44,992 bases of DNA from CAWDPQ01 sp049642465 (GCA_049642465.1 JBAROV010000252.1:1-44992); one strand, 5' to 3'; positions 33,355 through 42,357 are shown, numbered from the stretch's first letter. Made by a program: numbers and translations. Notes: generated from the letters alone by a model not told the origin.

Positions 33355-34725
33355 TCAGAGCAGGAAGCCGGCGATCGTGGCCGTCACGAAGTTGGCCAGC
33401 GTACCGGCGAGCATCGCACGAAGGCCGAGGCGCGCGAGATCGTGGCGACGAGACGGCGCCAGCGCACCGATACCGCCAATCTGTATCCCAATCGAACTGA
33501 AATTCGCGAATCCGCAGAGCGCGAACGTCGCGATTGTAAATGACCGTGGGTCGAGCTGGGACTTGATGGCGCCGAGCTGCGAGTAGGCGATGAACTCATT
33601 CAACGCCATCCTCGTTCCGAGCAGGTTGCCGATGACAGGAGCATCGCGCCACGGCACGCCCATCGCCCAGGCCACCGGCGCAAATACCCAACCGAAGATC
33701 TGTTGAAGACTGAGACCCGCGAGACCGAGCAGGGCGTTTATCAGGGCCACCAAGGCCATGAAGGAGATCAGCATCGCGCCGACGTTGAGGGCCAGCTGCA
33801 GCCCTTCGCTCGTGCCCCGGCCGGCAGCGTCGATGACGTTGACGTCGGTGCGCTCGATCTCCAGACGCACCGTTCCCATCGTCTCGGGAACTTCCGTCTC
33901 CGGAACAAACATTTTCGCCATCATCAGCGTGCCTGGTGCCGTCATGATGACCGCGGTTAACAGATGCTGCGCTTCGATACCGAAGAGAATGTAAGCTGCC
34001 ATGATCCCGCCGGAAATGTGCGCCATACCGGCGGTCATCACCGTCATCAGTTCGGATTCCGTCATCCTTGGCAGATACGGACGGACTGTGAGAGGCGCCT
34101 CGGTCTGTCCCATGAAGATGCTGGCTGCCACGTTCAGCGATTCGGCGCCCGACACGCGCATCACCCGTCGCATGACGATGGCGAACAGCCGGACGACGAT
34201 CTGCATGACGCCGAAGTAGTAGAGCACCGCGAAGAGCGCGGCGATGAAAATGATCGTGGGCAGCACCTGAAACGCAAAGATGACGCTGTACCTGGCACCT
34301 TCGGCGCCAAGCACCTGGTTCATGATTCGCGGCCAGACTTCCTTGTCGCCGAGCGGCCCGAACACCATGCTGGAGCCCACGAACGCGAAATCCAGCAGCC
34401 GGTTGATCCAGCCGCCCAGCGTCTGAAACACGCGCTGTCCGATGGTGGTCTTCAGCACGATCAGCGCAAAGAGGATCTGCAGTCCCAGACCCCACGCCAC
34501 CGTGCGACGGTCGATCGCGCGCCGGTTCGACGACAGCGCGTAGGCGATGGACAGGATGAGGGTGAGTCCAACGAACGGTTGCAGGCGCGGCATGTCCGCA
34601 AAAGCGGCTGCCGCCGCGACGAGGAGCGCGCCGGCCAGTGCCACTCCGAGCACTCCCGCGTCGCGGACCTCGAAGGGCGCGCGTCGTGGCGGCTCGCGAT
34701 GCACCTGAGGCTCAGTTGCGGTCAT
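33355..34725 (-). CDS. NupC-family concentrative nucleoside transporter
   Basis: 456 residues from ATG at 34725, 7 nt after GGGGAG. About ten transmembrane helices. Core motifs of concentrative nucleoside transporters are visible: GQTEAPLTVRPYL, then AHISGGIMAAYI, ALNEFIAYSQLG and CGFANFSSIGIQIGG. It should import nucleosides with an ion gradient. Its start overlaps the end of the thymidine phosphorylase gene by 14 nt, and purine phosphorylase follows, so transport and cleavage are encoded together. Confidence 0.92.
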   Translation of the reverse strand: MTATEPQVHREPPRRAPFEVRDAGVLGVALAGALLVAAAAAFADMPRLQPFVGLTLILSIAYALSSNRRAIDRRTVAWGLGLQILFALIVLKTTIGQRVFQTLGGWINRLLDFAFVGSSMVFGPLGDKEVWPRIMNQVLGAEGARYSVIFAFQVLPTIIFIAALFAVLYYFGVMQIVVRLFAIVMRRVMRVSGAESLNVAASIFMGQTEAPLTVRPYLPRMTESELMTVMTAGMAHISGGIMAAYILFGIEAQHLLTAVIMTAPGTLMMAKMFVPETEVPETMGTVRLEIERTDVNVIDAAGRGTSEGLQLALNVGAMLISFMALVALINALLGLAGLSLQQIFGWVFAPVAWAMGVPWRDAPVIGNLLGTRMALNEFIAYSQLGAIKSQLDPRSFTIATFALCGFANFSSIGIQIGGIGALAPSRRHDLARLGLRAMLAGTLANFVTATIAGFLL

Positions 34726-36040
34726 GCTGTCGCTCCCCACCTACGGTGTCCACGATAAGCGGATTCGGATCCGCGGGCTCGTCCGAGATCGCGATGGCCC
34801 CGGTCACCAGCGGCAACGCCGCATGAAGGCCGTGACCGCTCCGATGGCGAACAATGAGGATGGTGTCCCCTTGTCTGACGTGGGTCCCAACCGGCGCGAC
34901 GATTTCAATGCCGACGCCGTGATCGACGGTGTCTTCGAGGCGCGCTCGGCCGGCACCAAGCGCGACGGCCGCGCGGCCGATGTGCTCGGCGCGAAGTTCG
35001 TGAACGTAGCCGGCGCGCGCCGTGTTGACGGGGTGCTCGTCGGGCGCCGACGGCAGTCGCGAGTAGTCGTCGATGACCCGAGGATCCCCGTGCTGGTTCT
35101 CGATGATTCGTCGCAAAGCATCGAGACCGGCACCCGACGACAATGCCTTACGGACCGCGGCGACGGCGTCCGACTCAGTCACGACTATACCGGCCAGGAC
35201 GAGCATCCGTGCCGCGAGCTGTAGCGAAAGCGTCTCCACATCCTGGGGACCTTTGCCCTTCAGTGTCTCGATGCTTTCGATCACTTCGTTCGCATTGCCG
35301 ACTGCCCGCCCGAGCGGCGAATCCATCGAGGTGATCAGCGCCTCGGTTCGAACGCCCGAGGCATTGCCAATCGCGACCAGCGACTGCGCCAGCCGCCGTG
35401 AGTCATCCAGCGTCTTCATAAACGCCCCTGCACCCGTCTTCACGTCCAGCACCAGACCACCGATGCCTTCCGCGATTTTCTTGCTCATGATCGAGGCAGA
35501 GATGAGCGGAATGCTCTCGACCGTCGCGGTCACATCTCGCAAGGCGTAGAGCCGCCGGTCGGCAGGCGCGATGTCCGACGTCTGACCGATGAGTGCGCAT
35601 CGCACCTTTGACATCGCCGTACGAAGTTCCGCCAGAGAGAGCGCTGTCACGAAGCCCGGAATGGACTCGAGCTTGTCGAGGGTGCCGCCGGTATGACCGA
35701 GACCGCGGCCGGACATCATCGGCACGGCGGCGCCGCAGGCCACGGCCAGCGGTGCAAGGATCAACGACGTCTTGTCGCCCACGCCGCCGGTGCTGTGCTT
35801 GTCGACGGGCACGCCCGGCATGTCGGGATATGTCATACGGGCGCCCGATCGAACCATGGCATCGGTCAGCTGCGCCGTCTCCTCCGCTGTCATGCCTCGC
35901 AGGAAGATGGCCATCAGCAGCGCCGAGGCCTGATAATCGGGAAGCGAACCGTCCGTGACACCCTTGACGAAGTAATCGATTTCAGCAGGCTGGAGGGCGC
36001 GCCCCTCTCGCTTGTTTCGGATAATGTCCGCGGCACGCAT
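34712..36040 (-). CDS. Thymidine / pyrimidine-nucleoside phosphorylase
   Basis: 442 residues. DKHSTGGVGDKTSL (phosphate and base contacts), then SGRGLGHTGGTLDKLE and DVKTGAGAFMKTLDDS are the glycosyltransferase family 3 signatures; the C-terminal domain is complete. It releases thymine or uracil and (deoxy)ribose-1-phosphate. First gene of the salvage operon, which continues with transporter, purine phosphorylase, deaminase and MtnA. Promoter region is the 100-nt gap shared with the divergent HEAT gene; no clear box is seen on this strand. Confidence 0.93.
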   Translation of the reverse strand: MRAADIIRNKREGRALQPAEIDYFVKGVTDGSLPDYQASALLMAIFLRGMTAEETAQLTDAMVRSGARMTYPDMPGVPVDKHSTGGVGDKTSLILAPLAVACGAAVPMMSGRGLGHTGGTLDKLESIPGFVTALSLAELRTAMSKVRCALIGQTSDIAPADRRLYALRDVTATVESIPLISASIMSKKIAEGIGGLVLDVKTGAGAFMKTLDDSRRLAQSLVAIGNASGVRTEALITSMDSPLGRAVGNANEVIESIETLKGKGPQDVETLSLQLAARMLVLAGIVVTESDAVAAVRKALSSGAGLDALRRIIENQHGDPRVIDDYSRLPSAPDEHPVNTARAGYVHELRAEHIGRAAVALGAGRARLEDTVDHGVGIEIVAPVGTHVRQGDTILIVRHRSGHGLHAALPLVTGAIAISDEPADPNPLIVDTVGGERQHDRN

Positions 36041-36111
36041 CAGGCGACAGGCATCCTCGAACTATTGGGTGAAGCCGGACAGTACCACACACGAGTCGGT
36101 TGATGAGAATT

Positions 36112-36120
36112 TGTTAGAAT
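36112..36120 (+). promoter_or_regulatory. Extended -10 promoter of the HEAT / HD-GYP pair
   Basis: TGTTAGAAT, an extended -10 box, 20 nt before the ATG at 36141. No -35 at normal spacing. Confidence 0.35.
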
Positions 36121-36140
36121 TCCGGCCACTTCTCCTGAGG

Positions 36141-38345
36141 ATGCCAGAACCGGTCCCCGCTCCTTTGCATGCTGACGAGGCGGCACGTCTCGCGGAGTTT
36201 GCGCGCGCCTGCAAGTCGGCCGCGCGAGCGGTGTCGCTCTATCCCGGCGCGCATCCCGCGATTGGCGTGTCGTTGGAGCGTCTGGCGGAAATCACGCAGC
36301 GCCTCACGCAGTCGGGTCCGTTTCGCGTGCAGGTCAGTTCTGATCGATTGCTGGTCAATGGCGGTGCGGCCGCCAAGCCGGATCCCGCGATCGCTGAACT
36401 GGCCGGGCTGCTCCATCGCCACTTGATCGGCGGTCTCACGCTCAATCCGGGTGCTGATGCCGGTTCGTGGAGAACGCTGCTGCTCCTGCTGGCGCGCACG
36501 CCCGAGGAAGTTCGAGCCGATGGAGGGATCGCCAGGCTCTGGTCAACCGCCGGCGGTCCGAGCGTCGAGATCCAACAAATCGACTACGCCGAGGTACTCC
36601 GGGAGAAAGAAGGCAAGGATGCGGCGCTCGAGGAAATCATCGCAGCCGCGCTGGCCGGCCCGACCCTTCAGCTCGATGACAGTGGGATGCGTCTGCTGCT
36701 CGAGATACTCGGCGACTCAACGCGCCTGGCGGAATTGATGAACAGGCTGGAAACAGCGACAGCCACGGGCATGAGCGACGCCGCGGCGGCTTTCCTCAGC
36801 CTGGTCCGGGGGCTCACGGAGTGGACTTCGCGACATCAGCCCGAGAAGCTCGAAACCGTTTTGTCCCAGGCAAGCCGAGCCGCCGGTCGTCTGTCGGCCG
36901 ACAGCATGCTGAGTCTGCTGGCGCAGCGTCAGCGCGCCGATCACCTGACAGGGGATGCGGACGCCGCCAGCGCGGTCGTCGACCGAATGACGGACAGCAC
37001 GGTGTCGGAATTCGTGGCGCAGTCCGTCATCGCGGAACGAGGCGCGAGTGAGCGCCTCGCGCAGGCCTTTCAAACCCTGGTACCTGACACTGAGCGTCAG
37101 CGCCAGCTCCTCGCATTGGCTGAAGCCGAAGTCTCCTCGTCGGAGCTCGGGAACGAAGAGGGCTTCGCCGATCTCTGGCAACGCGTGGAAGGGATCCTAA
37201 CGTCCTACTCCGACAAAACATTTGTGTCCGACGAGTACGGCCGCGAGCTGACGACGGCCCGCGCGCAGGCGGTCGACGTGGAACGAATCAGCGACGATCC
37301 GCCCGAACGCCTTGTCGCCTGGTTGGCGACGGTCAACGACGCGGCGCTTCGTGGGCTGGACGACCAACTGTTGCTGGATCTGCTGGTTATCGAGGCAGAC
37401 TTGCTGCGCTGGCGTGATGTGGCCGATACCGTCACGGCGCACGCGGAGGATCTCGTGCGCGCGGGACAATTCGAAACGGCCTGCCGGCTGGGGGACGCCG
37501 TTGTCCGTGAATCACGCAAGGAAGCCGCTCGGCTGCCGCACGCACGGTCGGCACTCGAACGCTTTGCGCGCGGCGCGATGATGAAGCACGTGGCCGCCCA
37601 CTTACGTGTCGCAGACGAGGAGACATACGAACGATTCAAGACGCTGTGCCACGCGATAGGGCCCCCGGTCATCACTCCACTCGCCGAGGTGCTCTCGGCC
37701 GAGCGGGATGCCCGCTCCCGCAGGCGGCTCCGCGACGTGCTCATTGGGTTTGGCGCCCAGGGCCGTGAGTCCGTGCAACCGCTCATGAGCGCGCCCAATT
37801 GGGAAGTGCGCCGCACCGCCGCATTCCTGCTGCGCGAATTCGGGGGGTCGGAAGGACTGAAGGAACTCGTGCCACTTCTCGCCGATAACGAACCGCTCGT
37901 ACAGCGCGAGGCGATTCAAGCGCTGTTGCTCAACGGCAGCGAGGATGCATCGCAGATCCTGCTGAACGGAATCAGAACAACATCGGGCCGTGTCCGAGAG
38001 ACGCTGGTGACCGAGCTCACGAACGCACGAGACGCCCGGTCGGCGCCATTCTTCAGGCACGTAGTTCGACACATGGATCGCCGGACCGAGCCGCGGCTTT
38101 ACGTCGCGGCCATAGAAGCGCTCGGCGCGATCAACAACCAGGAGGCGATTGAGGCGCTGCGGTATGCACTCTATCAGGGCGACTGGAGAACCCCGTTCGA
38201 GACGCGACGAATCCGGTCGGCCGCTGCCGCCGCGCTGCGACGAATTGGCGCACCGCCCGCGATCGAAGTGCTCCGTGAGGCGAGCCGCCGCGGTAATCGC
38301 GGCGTCCGCGCGGCTGCGCGTGACGCGATGACAGGAATGGACTGA
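36141..38345 (+). CDS. HEAT-repeat protein with N-terminal module shared with the adjacent HD-GYP protein
   Basis: 734 residues, soluble. Residues about 12-115 align by eye with the N-terminus of the HD-GYP protein next door: both have RA..LY..HP, a Leu-rich helix, then a strand ending LLV or LVV, then a helix pair. A long helical middle part follows with no family. The last 200 residues contain HEAT-type repeats (VLIGFGAQGRESVQPLM, AFLLREFGGSEGLKELVPLL, AIQALLLNGSEDASQILLNG, AIEALGAINNQEAIEALRYA). Start ATG at 36141 is tentative. One nucleotide separates its stop from the HD-GYP start, so they are co-translated. Likely a scaffold or regulator of the HD-GYP enzyme. Confidence 0.7.
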   Translation: MPEPVPAPLHADEAARLAEFARACKSAARAVSLYPGAHPAIGVSLERLAEITQRLTQSGPFRVQVSSDRLLVNGGAAAKPDPAIAELAGLLHRHLIGGLTLNPGADAGSWRTLLLLLARTPEEVRADGGIARLWSTAGGPSVEIQQIDYAEVLREKEGKDAALEEIIAAALAGPTLQLDDSGMRLLLEILGDSTRLAELMNRLETATATGMSDAAAAFLSLVRGLTEWTSRHQPEKLETVLSQASRAAGRLSADSMLSLLAQRQRADHLTGDADAASAVVDRMTDSTVSEFVAQSVIAERGASERLAQAFQTLVPDTERQRQLLALAEAEVSSSELGNEEGFADLWQRVEGILTSYSDKTFVSDEYGRELTTARAQAVDVERISDDPPERLVAWLATVNDAALRGLDDQLLLDLLVIEADLLRWRDVADTVTAHAEDLVRAGQFETACRLGDAVVRESRKEAARLPHARSALERFARGAMMKHVAAHLRVADEETYERFKTLCHAIGPPVITPLAEVLSAERDARSRRRLRDVLIGFGAQGRESVQPLMSAPNWEVRRTAAFLLREFGGSEGLKELVPLLADNEPLVQREAIQALLLNGSEDASQILLNGIRTTSGRVRETLVTELTNARDARSAPFFRHVVRHMDRRTEPRLYVAAIEALGAINNQEAIEALRYALYQGDWRTPFETRRIRSAAAAALRRIGAPPAIEVLREASRRGNRGVRAAARDAMTGMD

Positions 38346-38346
38346 G

Positions 38347-39726
38347 ATGTCCAACGATCCGGCGGCGCGCACCGCCATTTACGACGAGTTACTCCGCCGA
38401 TTCGCGTCCGGCGTCCGTGCCGCACAGCTTTACGCTCCGGATCACCCGCTGCTGGCGCGGAATGTCGAGGGACTTCTCGCCGCGCTGAAGTCGCTCCATC
38501 AACACTCCCCCTCCGTCGCCGTCGGCATCGTCGGTCAGGATCTGGTCGTGGCCGACACGCCCATGCCTAAGACCAGCGCGGGCATGACCGAGCTGATTAA
38601 GCGTCTCCGGGATCACAAGATCGAGCGCATTGCATTCGAACGCGGCATCACGGCCGAAGAAGCCGGAGCATTCATCCATGCCGTGGCGGCGCTTGGCGGG
38701 CGCGGCGATGCAAGTCAACGGCCCTTGCAGTTCCCACATATTCGAGTCGGCCGGATTACGGCCGAGGAACAGCGAACCGGCGGCGTTGCGGGCGATATGG
38801 CCGCGATCCGTCAGCTGTATTCCAGCGCCGTGCAGGCGGCGCAAACTGCATGGGAAAGCGCAGAGGCCGAAGGAATGCCTGACATGCCGGCCGCGCTGCA
38901 GACCGTCGAAGGACTGGCTGACGCCGTCACGCAGAACCGGACAGCGCTCATGGCGCTGACCGCCATGCACAACTACGACAACTACACGTTCACCCACATG
39001 GTGAACGTGTCCATCCTCACGATGGGGCAAGCGCGCGCGCTCGGGATCGACGGCCGCCTACTCCGTGAGTTCGGGCTGTCGGCGCTCATGCATGACATCG
39101 GGAAGGTGCGAACGCCGAAAGAGATTCTGAACAAGCCGGACAAACTGACGGACGAGGAATTCGCCATCATGCGAAAGCACACGGTCGACGGCGCCGAGAT
39201 TCTGCGCCGAACGCCGGAAATGCCCATCCTCGCGCCGGTGGTGGCATTCGAGCATCATCTGCGAATCGACGGGAGCGGATATCCGTTCGGCGTCAAGCGC
39301 CCGACGTTGAATGTCGCAACGATGCTCTGCAGCATTTCGGACGTGTACGACGCGATGCGCTCGCAGCGCGCGTATCAGCAGGCGTTCCCGACCGATCGCA
39401 TCCTGGCCGTGCTCAAACGCAACGACGGCACGCAGTTCGATCAGCACCTCGTGCGCCGTTTCGTGCAGTTGCTTGGCATCTACCCGCCAGGCAATCTCGT
39501 CAAACTCAGTTCCAACGAAGTGGCCGTCGTCCTCAAGGTCCACGCGCCGGATCCGTACCGCCCCAAAGTCCGCGTGCTATTCGATCAATCCGGGGCCCGG
39601 CTGGACCTGCCGTACGAGCGGAACCTGTTTGAAACCGGTTCACAAGGCCCTGCACCCCCGACCATCGTCGCTCCCCTCAATCCTGCGGAGTATGGAATCG
39701 ATCCGTTGAACTTCATGACGATGTGA
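38347..39726 (+). CDS. HD-GYP domain protein (putative c-di-GMP phosphodiesterase)
   Basis: 459 residues. N-terminal 130 residues form the module shared with the HEAT partner (FASGVRAAQLYAPDHPLLAR, GIVGQDLVVADTP). The HD-GYP domain follows: His217 in FTHMVNV, the HD pair at 249-250 in ALMHDIGKVRTP, HH at 303-304 and the DGSGYP signature ending at 313. All metal ligands look intact, so hydrolysis of cyclic di-GMP (or a related dinucleotide) is likely. A C-terminal strand-rich tail (NEVAVVLKVHAPDPYRPKV) is typical of this subgroup. No membrane segment and no receiver domain, so input probably comes through the N-terminal module or the HEAT protein. Confidence 0.9.
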   Translation: MSNDPAARTAIYDELLRRFASGVRAAQLYAPDHPLLARNVEGLLAALKSLHQHSPSVAVGIVGQDLVVADTPMPKTSAGMTELIKRLRDHKIERIAFERGITAEEAGAFIHAVAALGGRGDASQRPLQFPHIRVGRITAEEQRTGGVAGDMAAIRQLYSSAVQAAQTAWESAEAEGMPDMPAALQTVEGLADAVTQNRTALMALTAMHNYDNYTFTHMVNVSILTMGQARALGIDGRLLREFGLSALMHDIGKVRTPKEILNKPDKLTDEEFAIMRKHTVDGAEILRRTPEMPILAPVVAFEHHLRIDGSGYPFGVKRPTLNVATMLCSISDVYDAMRSQRAYQQAFPTDRILAVLKRNDGTQFDQHLVRRFVQLLGIYPPGNLVKLSSNEVAVVLKVHAPDPYRPKVRVLFDQSGARLDLPYERNLFETGSQGPAPPTIVAPLNPAEYGIDPLNFMTM

Positions 39727-39749
39727 CCACGAGCCCCGAGCCCCGAAGG

Positions 39750-39755
39750 TATACT
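39750..39755 (+). promoter_or_regulatory. -10 box 7 nt before the TTG of the small membrane protein
   Basis: TATACT, GCCCCGA, then TTG at 39763. It fits the same near-leaderless layout as other genes here, with a 7-nt spacer. The preceding CCCCGAG repeats show no -35. Confidence 0.35.
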
Positions 39756-39762
39756 GCCCCGA

Positions 39763-40215
39763 TTGACCGAAGCGCTCCGCACCTCGCTCATCGCCTTTGT
39801 TGCTCTCTCGGCTGGCTTCACATGGCAGGCGGTGAAGACGACGCTCATTCCGGTCGCGTCGCCGGAACGGCTCGTCGCCGAGTTGAGGCTCGCGCAGATC
39901 GCCGCGCTGCTCCTGTCGCTGGTTGGTGGCGCGTACATCGGCTTCGCCGTCGCCAACGAAGCTCGCCCCGGCACGGGTGCGGACATCGCCATCGCGATTG
40001 GATTCTTTCTGGTCGCGGCGACGACGCTCGTCCGCGATCCGCGACAGGCGCTCACCATCCTCGCGCTGGCGTTTGCCGCCCACGCCGTTGTTGACATCGC
40101 GCACCGTCCCGGACTTCTGCCCGACGGCATCGCGCCCCGGTGGTACGCCATCGGCTGCGCCGTCGTGGACGTGTACCTCGGGGCGCTCTGCTATCTGCCG
40201 ATATTAAGGCGATGA
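39763..40215 (+). CDS. Small integral membrane protein
   Basis: 150 residues with four predicted helices: LRTSLIAFVALSAGFTW, IAALLLSLVGGAYIGFAVA, IAIAIGFFLVAATTLV and CAVVDVYLGALCYLPIL. No family recognised. TTG start without a ribosome-binding site; a TATACT box just upstream supports it. Its TGA overlaps the ATG of the metalloprotease gene, so the two are coupled. Confidence 0.6.
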   Translation: MTEALRTSLIAFVALSAGFTWQAVKTTLIPVASPERLVAELRLAQIAALLLSLVGGAYIGFAVANEARPGTGADIAIAIGFFLVAATTLVRDPRQALTILALAFAAHAVVDIAHRPGLLPDGIAPRWYAIGCAVVDVYLGALCYLPILRR

Positions 40216-41855
40216 CCAAGAGACGCCGCGGAGCCGGATGGGTTGCACTGCTTCTGATTGGCAGTGCTGCCGCCGCGCAGGCCCTTTCGACAAGCTCAGG
40301 GCAGGACTTCACATCTGGTGTGGCGGTCGTGCCGCAGTCAGTCCCGCAACTCCGCGACTGGGATGCTCGACTCGACCGCATGGTGCGAAGTGGTGAGCTG
40401 CGCGTCCGGCAGCGCCGCGACGATGTGCAGATCGAGGGCCGCGTGCACGAGCGCGCTGACCAATACCACCGCGGCGTTCGCGTTTTTGGCGCGGATGTCG
40501 CGCGTCAGTTCGAGGGCGGGCAACTCATTTCAGTGTTCGGTACCCTCTACCCCGAAATTGACGCCGACACCACGCCGCGCCTCACCGAGGACGAAGCGCG
40601 CACGATTGCCGTCGCACGCGCGGGAATCACCGGCGGCGAGGCGATTCGACCTGAGCTCGTCATCCTGCCCGTTGGCGAAGGGTTTCATTTGGCTTGGCGC
40701 GTACGCGTGGCGTCGGCAAACGACATCCGGCAGTACTTCGTGGACGCGCGGGACGGCGCAATCGTCCTGGATTACAGCGACCGCAAGACCCAGGTACTGC
40801 AAGGATCGGTCGGCACAGCTCGCGGCGTTCTCGGCGATGTCAAGAAGATCAGCGTGACCCGGAACTCCGCCGGGTTCGTGACAAGTGACACGCTTCGGCC
40901 ACCTGCCCTCCGCACCTACGACATGCACGGCGACTGGCAGCGAGTGATTCAGTATCTCAACCGCGACATTTCACTGGCGATGAGCGACCTCGCGACCGAT
41001 TCCGACAACGAGTGGACCGACGGCGCCATCGACGACGCCCACGTCTATACCGGCTGGACCTACGACTACTACTTCAAGCGCTTCAATCGGCGCGGTCTCG
41101 ACAACGCCGACATCCCCATCGTCACGCTCGTGCATCCGATCCGGCGGATCGACTTCTTCGATCTGTTCGACGAGCTGCAGGATCTGTTCGTCAACGCGTT
41201 CTACGCCGGCGACGGCGTGATGGTGTACGGCGTCGGCGCTCCGCCCGAGGTCACGTTGGCTGGACAGACCTGGGACTTCCTGTCGGGCGCTCTCGACATC
41301 GTCACGCACGAACTGACGCACGGCGTCACGGAATACACATCAAATCTCATCTATCGAAACGAGTCCGGAGCGCTGAACGAATCGTTCTCAGACATGATGG
41401 CGACGGGAGCCGAGTTCTTCTTCCAGAGTGCCGGCAGCGGCCCGATGCAGGCTGATTATTCGCTTGGCGAGGACGTGATCCGTCCGGGCGGGATCCGCTC
41501 GATGGCCAACCCCCTTCTGTTCGGCGATCCCGACCATTACAGCCGGCGCTTCACGGGCACGGCCGACAACGGCGGCGTCCACATCAATTCGGGCATTCCC
41601 AATCAGGCCTTTTACCTTGCCATTGAAGGCGGAACAAACCGGACATCCGGCCAAAGCGTTCAGGGCGTGGGTGCGATAAACCGCGAGCAGATCGAGAAAG
41701 TCTTCTATCGCGCGTTCACGCAGCTCCTGCCGGCGAACGCAACATTTGCTATCGCGCGTGCGGCAACGACTCAGTCCGCCCGCGATCTGTACGGCGCCAA
41801 CAGCCCGGCTGAGCGAGCGGTCGTTCAGGCGTGGTCGGCCGTCGGAGTCGAGTGA
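40212..41855 (+). CDS. Secreted M4-family (thermolysin-like) metalloprotease
   Basis: 547 residues. Signal peptide at about 1-22. A propeptide with FTP/PepSY-like parts (GRVHERADQYHRGVRVFG, LTEDEARTIAVARAG, AWRVRVAS) precedes the catalytic domain. Zinc site HELTH at 366-370 with the third ligand Glu390 in GALNESFSD, and the transition-state His in GGVHINSGIPNQAFYL. It should be secreted as a self-inhibited precursor and cleaved. A palindromic repeat is inserted in frame at residues 24-30, right at the signal-peptide end (ALSTSSG). Start overlaps the upstream stop (ATGA); its stop overlaps the alkyltransferase GTG. Confidence 0.92.
   Translation: MTKRRRGAGWVALLLIGSAAAAQALSTSSGQDFTSGVAVVPQSVPQLRDWDARLDRMVRSGELRVRQRRDDVQIEGRVHERADQYHRGVRVFGADVARQFEGGQLISVFGTLYPEIDADTTPRLTEDEARTIAVARAGITGGEAIRPELVILPVGEGFHLAWRVRVASANDIRQYFVDARDGAIVLDYSDRKTQVLQGSVGTARGVLGDVKKISVTRNSAGFVTSDTLRPPALRTYDMHGDWQRVIQYLNRDISLAMSDLATDSDNEWTDGAIDDAHVYTGWTYDYYFKRFNRRGLDNADIPIVTLVHPIRRIDFFDLFDELQDLFVNAFYAGDGVMVYGVGAPPEVTLAGQTWDFLSGALDIVTHELTHGVTEYTSNLIYRNESGALNESFSDMMATGAEFFFQSAGSGPMQADYSLGEDVIRPGGIRSMANPLLFGDPDHYSRRFTGTADNGGVHINSGIPNQAFYLAIEGGTNRTSGQSVQGVGAINREQIEKVFYRAFTQLLPANATFAIARAATTQSARDLYGANSPAERAVVQAWSAVGVE
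40281..40302. repeat. TTCGACAAGCTCAGG-type palindrome inside the protease gene
   Basis: GCCC-TTTCGACAAGCTCA-GGGC, a single arm of the palindrome family also seen at 22642-22685 and 42178-42222. It is in frame and encodes ALSTSSG just after the signal peptide, where extra residues are easily tolerated. Confidence 0.65.
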
Positions 41856-42277
41856 GATTGTCTAGAGCTTCTGAGTTCGCGCGTCGCGTTCTCGCCGCCG
41901 TGCGTCGGATCCCGCCAGGTCGCGTGGCGACCTACGGCGACATCGCCGGGCTCGCCGGCAGGCCGCGGGCGGCTCGCGCTGTTGGCACGATCATGCGCGA
42001 CTGTTCCGCGCCTGACGTGCCGTGTCACCGCGTGATTGCCGCAGCCGGACGGCTGGGCGGCTACGGCGGCAACGAGTCGATGAAACGCGAACTACTCCGG
42101 GCGGAGGGGATCCCTGTGAGCGGTACACGAATTCGAGATTTCAGGAAATTTCGCTGGCATGCGCCGCCTGCCCCGCCGTCCTTCGACGTTGCTCAGGACG
42201 GCCCTGAGCTTGTCGAAGGGCCGAAGCCGAAGGCGAAGGCGGGCGGGCGGAGAACCCGGCGTCTTCGAAAGACGTAA
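41852..42277 (+). CDS. Methylated-DNA alkyltransferase-family protein (C-terminal domain only)
   Basis: 141 residues from GTG at 41852, overlapping the protease stop (GTGA). The DNA-binding helix (IPPGRVATYGDIAGLAG) and active site VPCHRVIAAAGRLGGYGG are present; Cys58 is the acceptor, so it is not an ATL protein (those carry Trp there). It lacks the usual N-terminal domain. The family repairs O6-alkylguanine by self-alkylation. The C-terminus from residue 109 is encoded by a palindromic repeat (42178-42222) and then by Lys/Arg-rich sequence, so the natural end was probably near residue 105. Confidence 0.85.
   Translation: MRLSRASEFARRVLAAVRRIPPGRVATYGDIAGLAGRPRAARAVGTIMRDCSAPDVPCHRVIAAAGRLGGYGGNESMKRELLRAEGIPVSGTRIRDFRKFRWHAPPAPPSFDVAQDGPELVEGPKPKAKAGGRRTRRLRKT
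42178..42222. repeat. Two-arm TTCGACAAGCTCAGG-type palindrome at the end of the alkyltransferase gene
   Basis: GTCCTTCGACGTTGCTCAGGAC followed by GGCCCTGAGCTTGTCGAAGGGCC (shown as two arms, 42178-42199 and 42200-42222). The gene reads through it in frame, giving FDVAQDGPELVEG. Confidence 0.75.
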
Positions 42278-42294
42278 ACCATTGCTGATGCAGA

Positions 42295-42307
42295 CAGGCC
42301 GGGCCTG
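42295..42307. promoter_or_regulatory. Perfect 13-nt palindrome upstream of the sigma factor
   Basis: CAGGCC-G-GGCCTG, 50 nt before the sigma-factor ATG. Position and symmetry would suit an operator, but it may also be a repeat remnant. A second palindrome, GTCTT-CGA-AAGAC, lies at 42261-42273. Confidence 0.3.
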
Positions 42308-42357
42308 CCCCGAGCCAAGTCCAGAGGCAACGCGACGAGCGGGGAGACACGTCTAAG

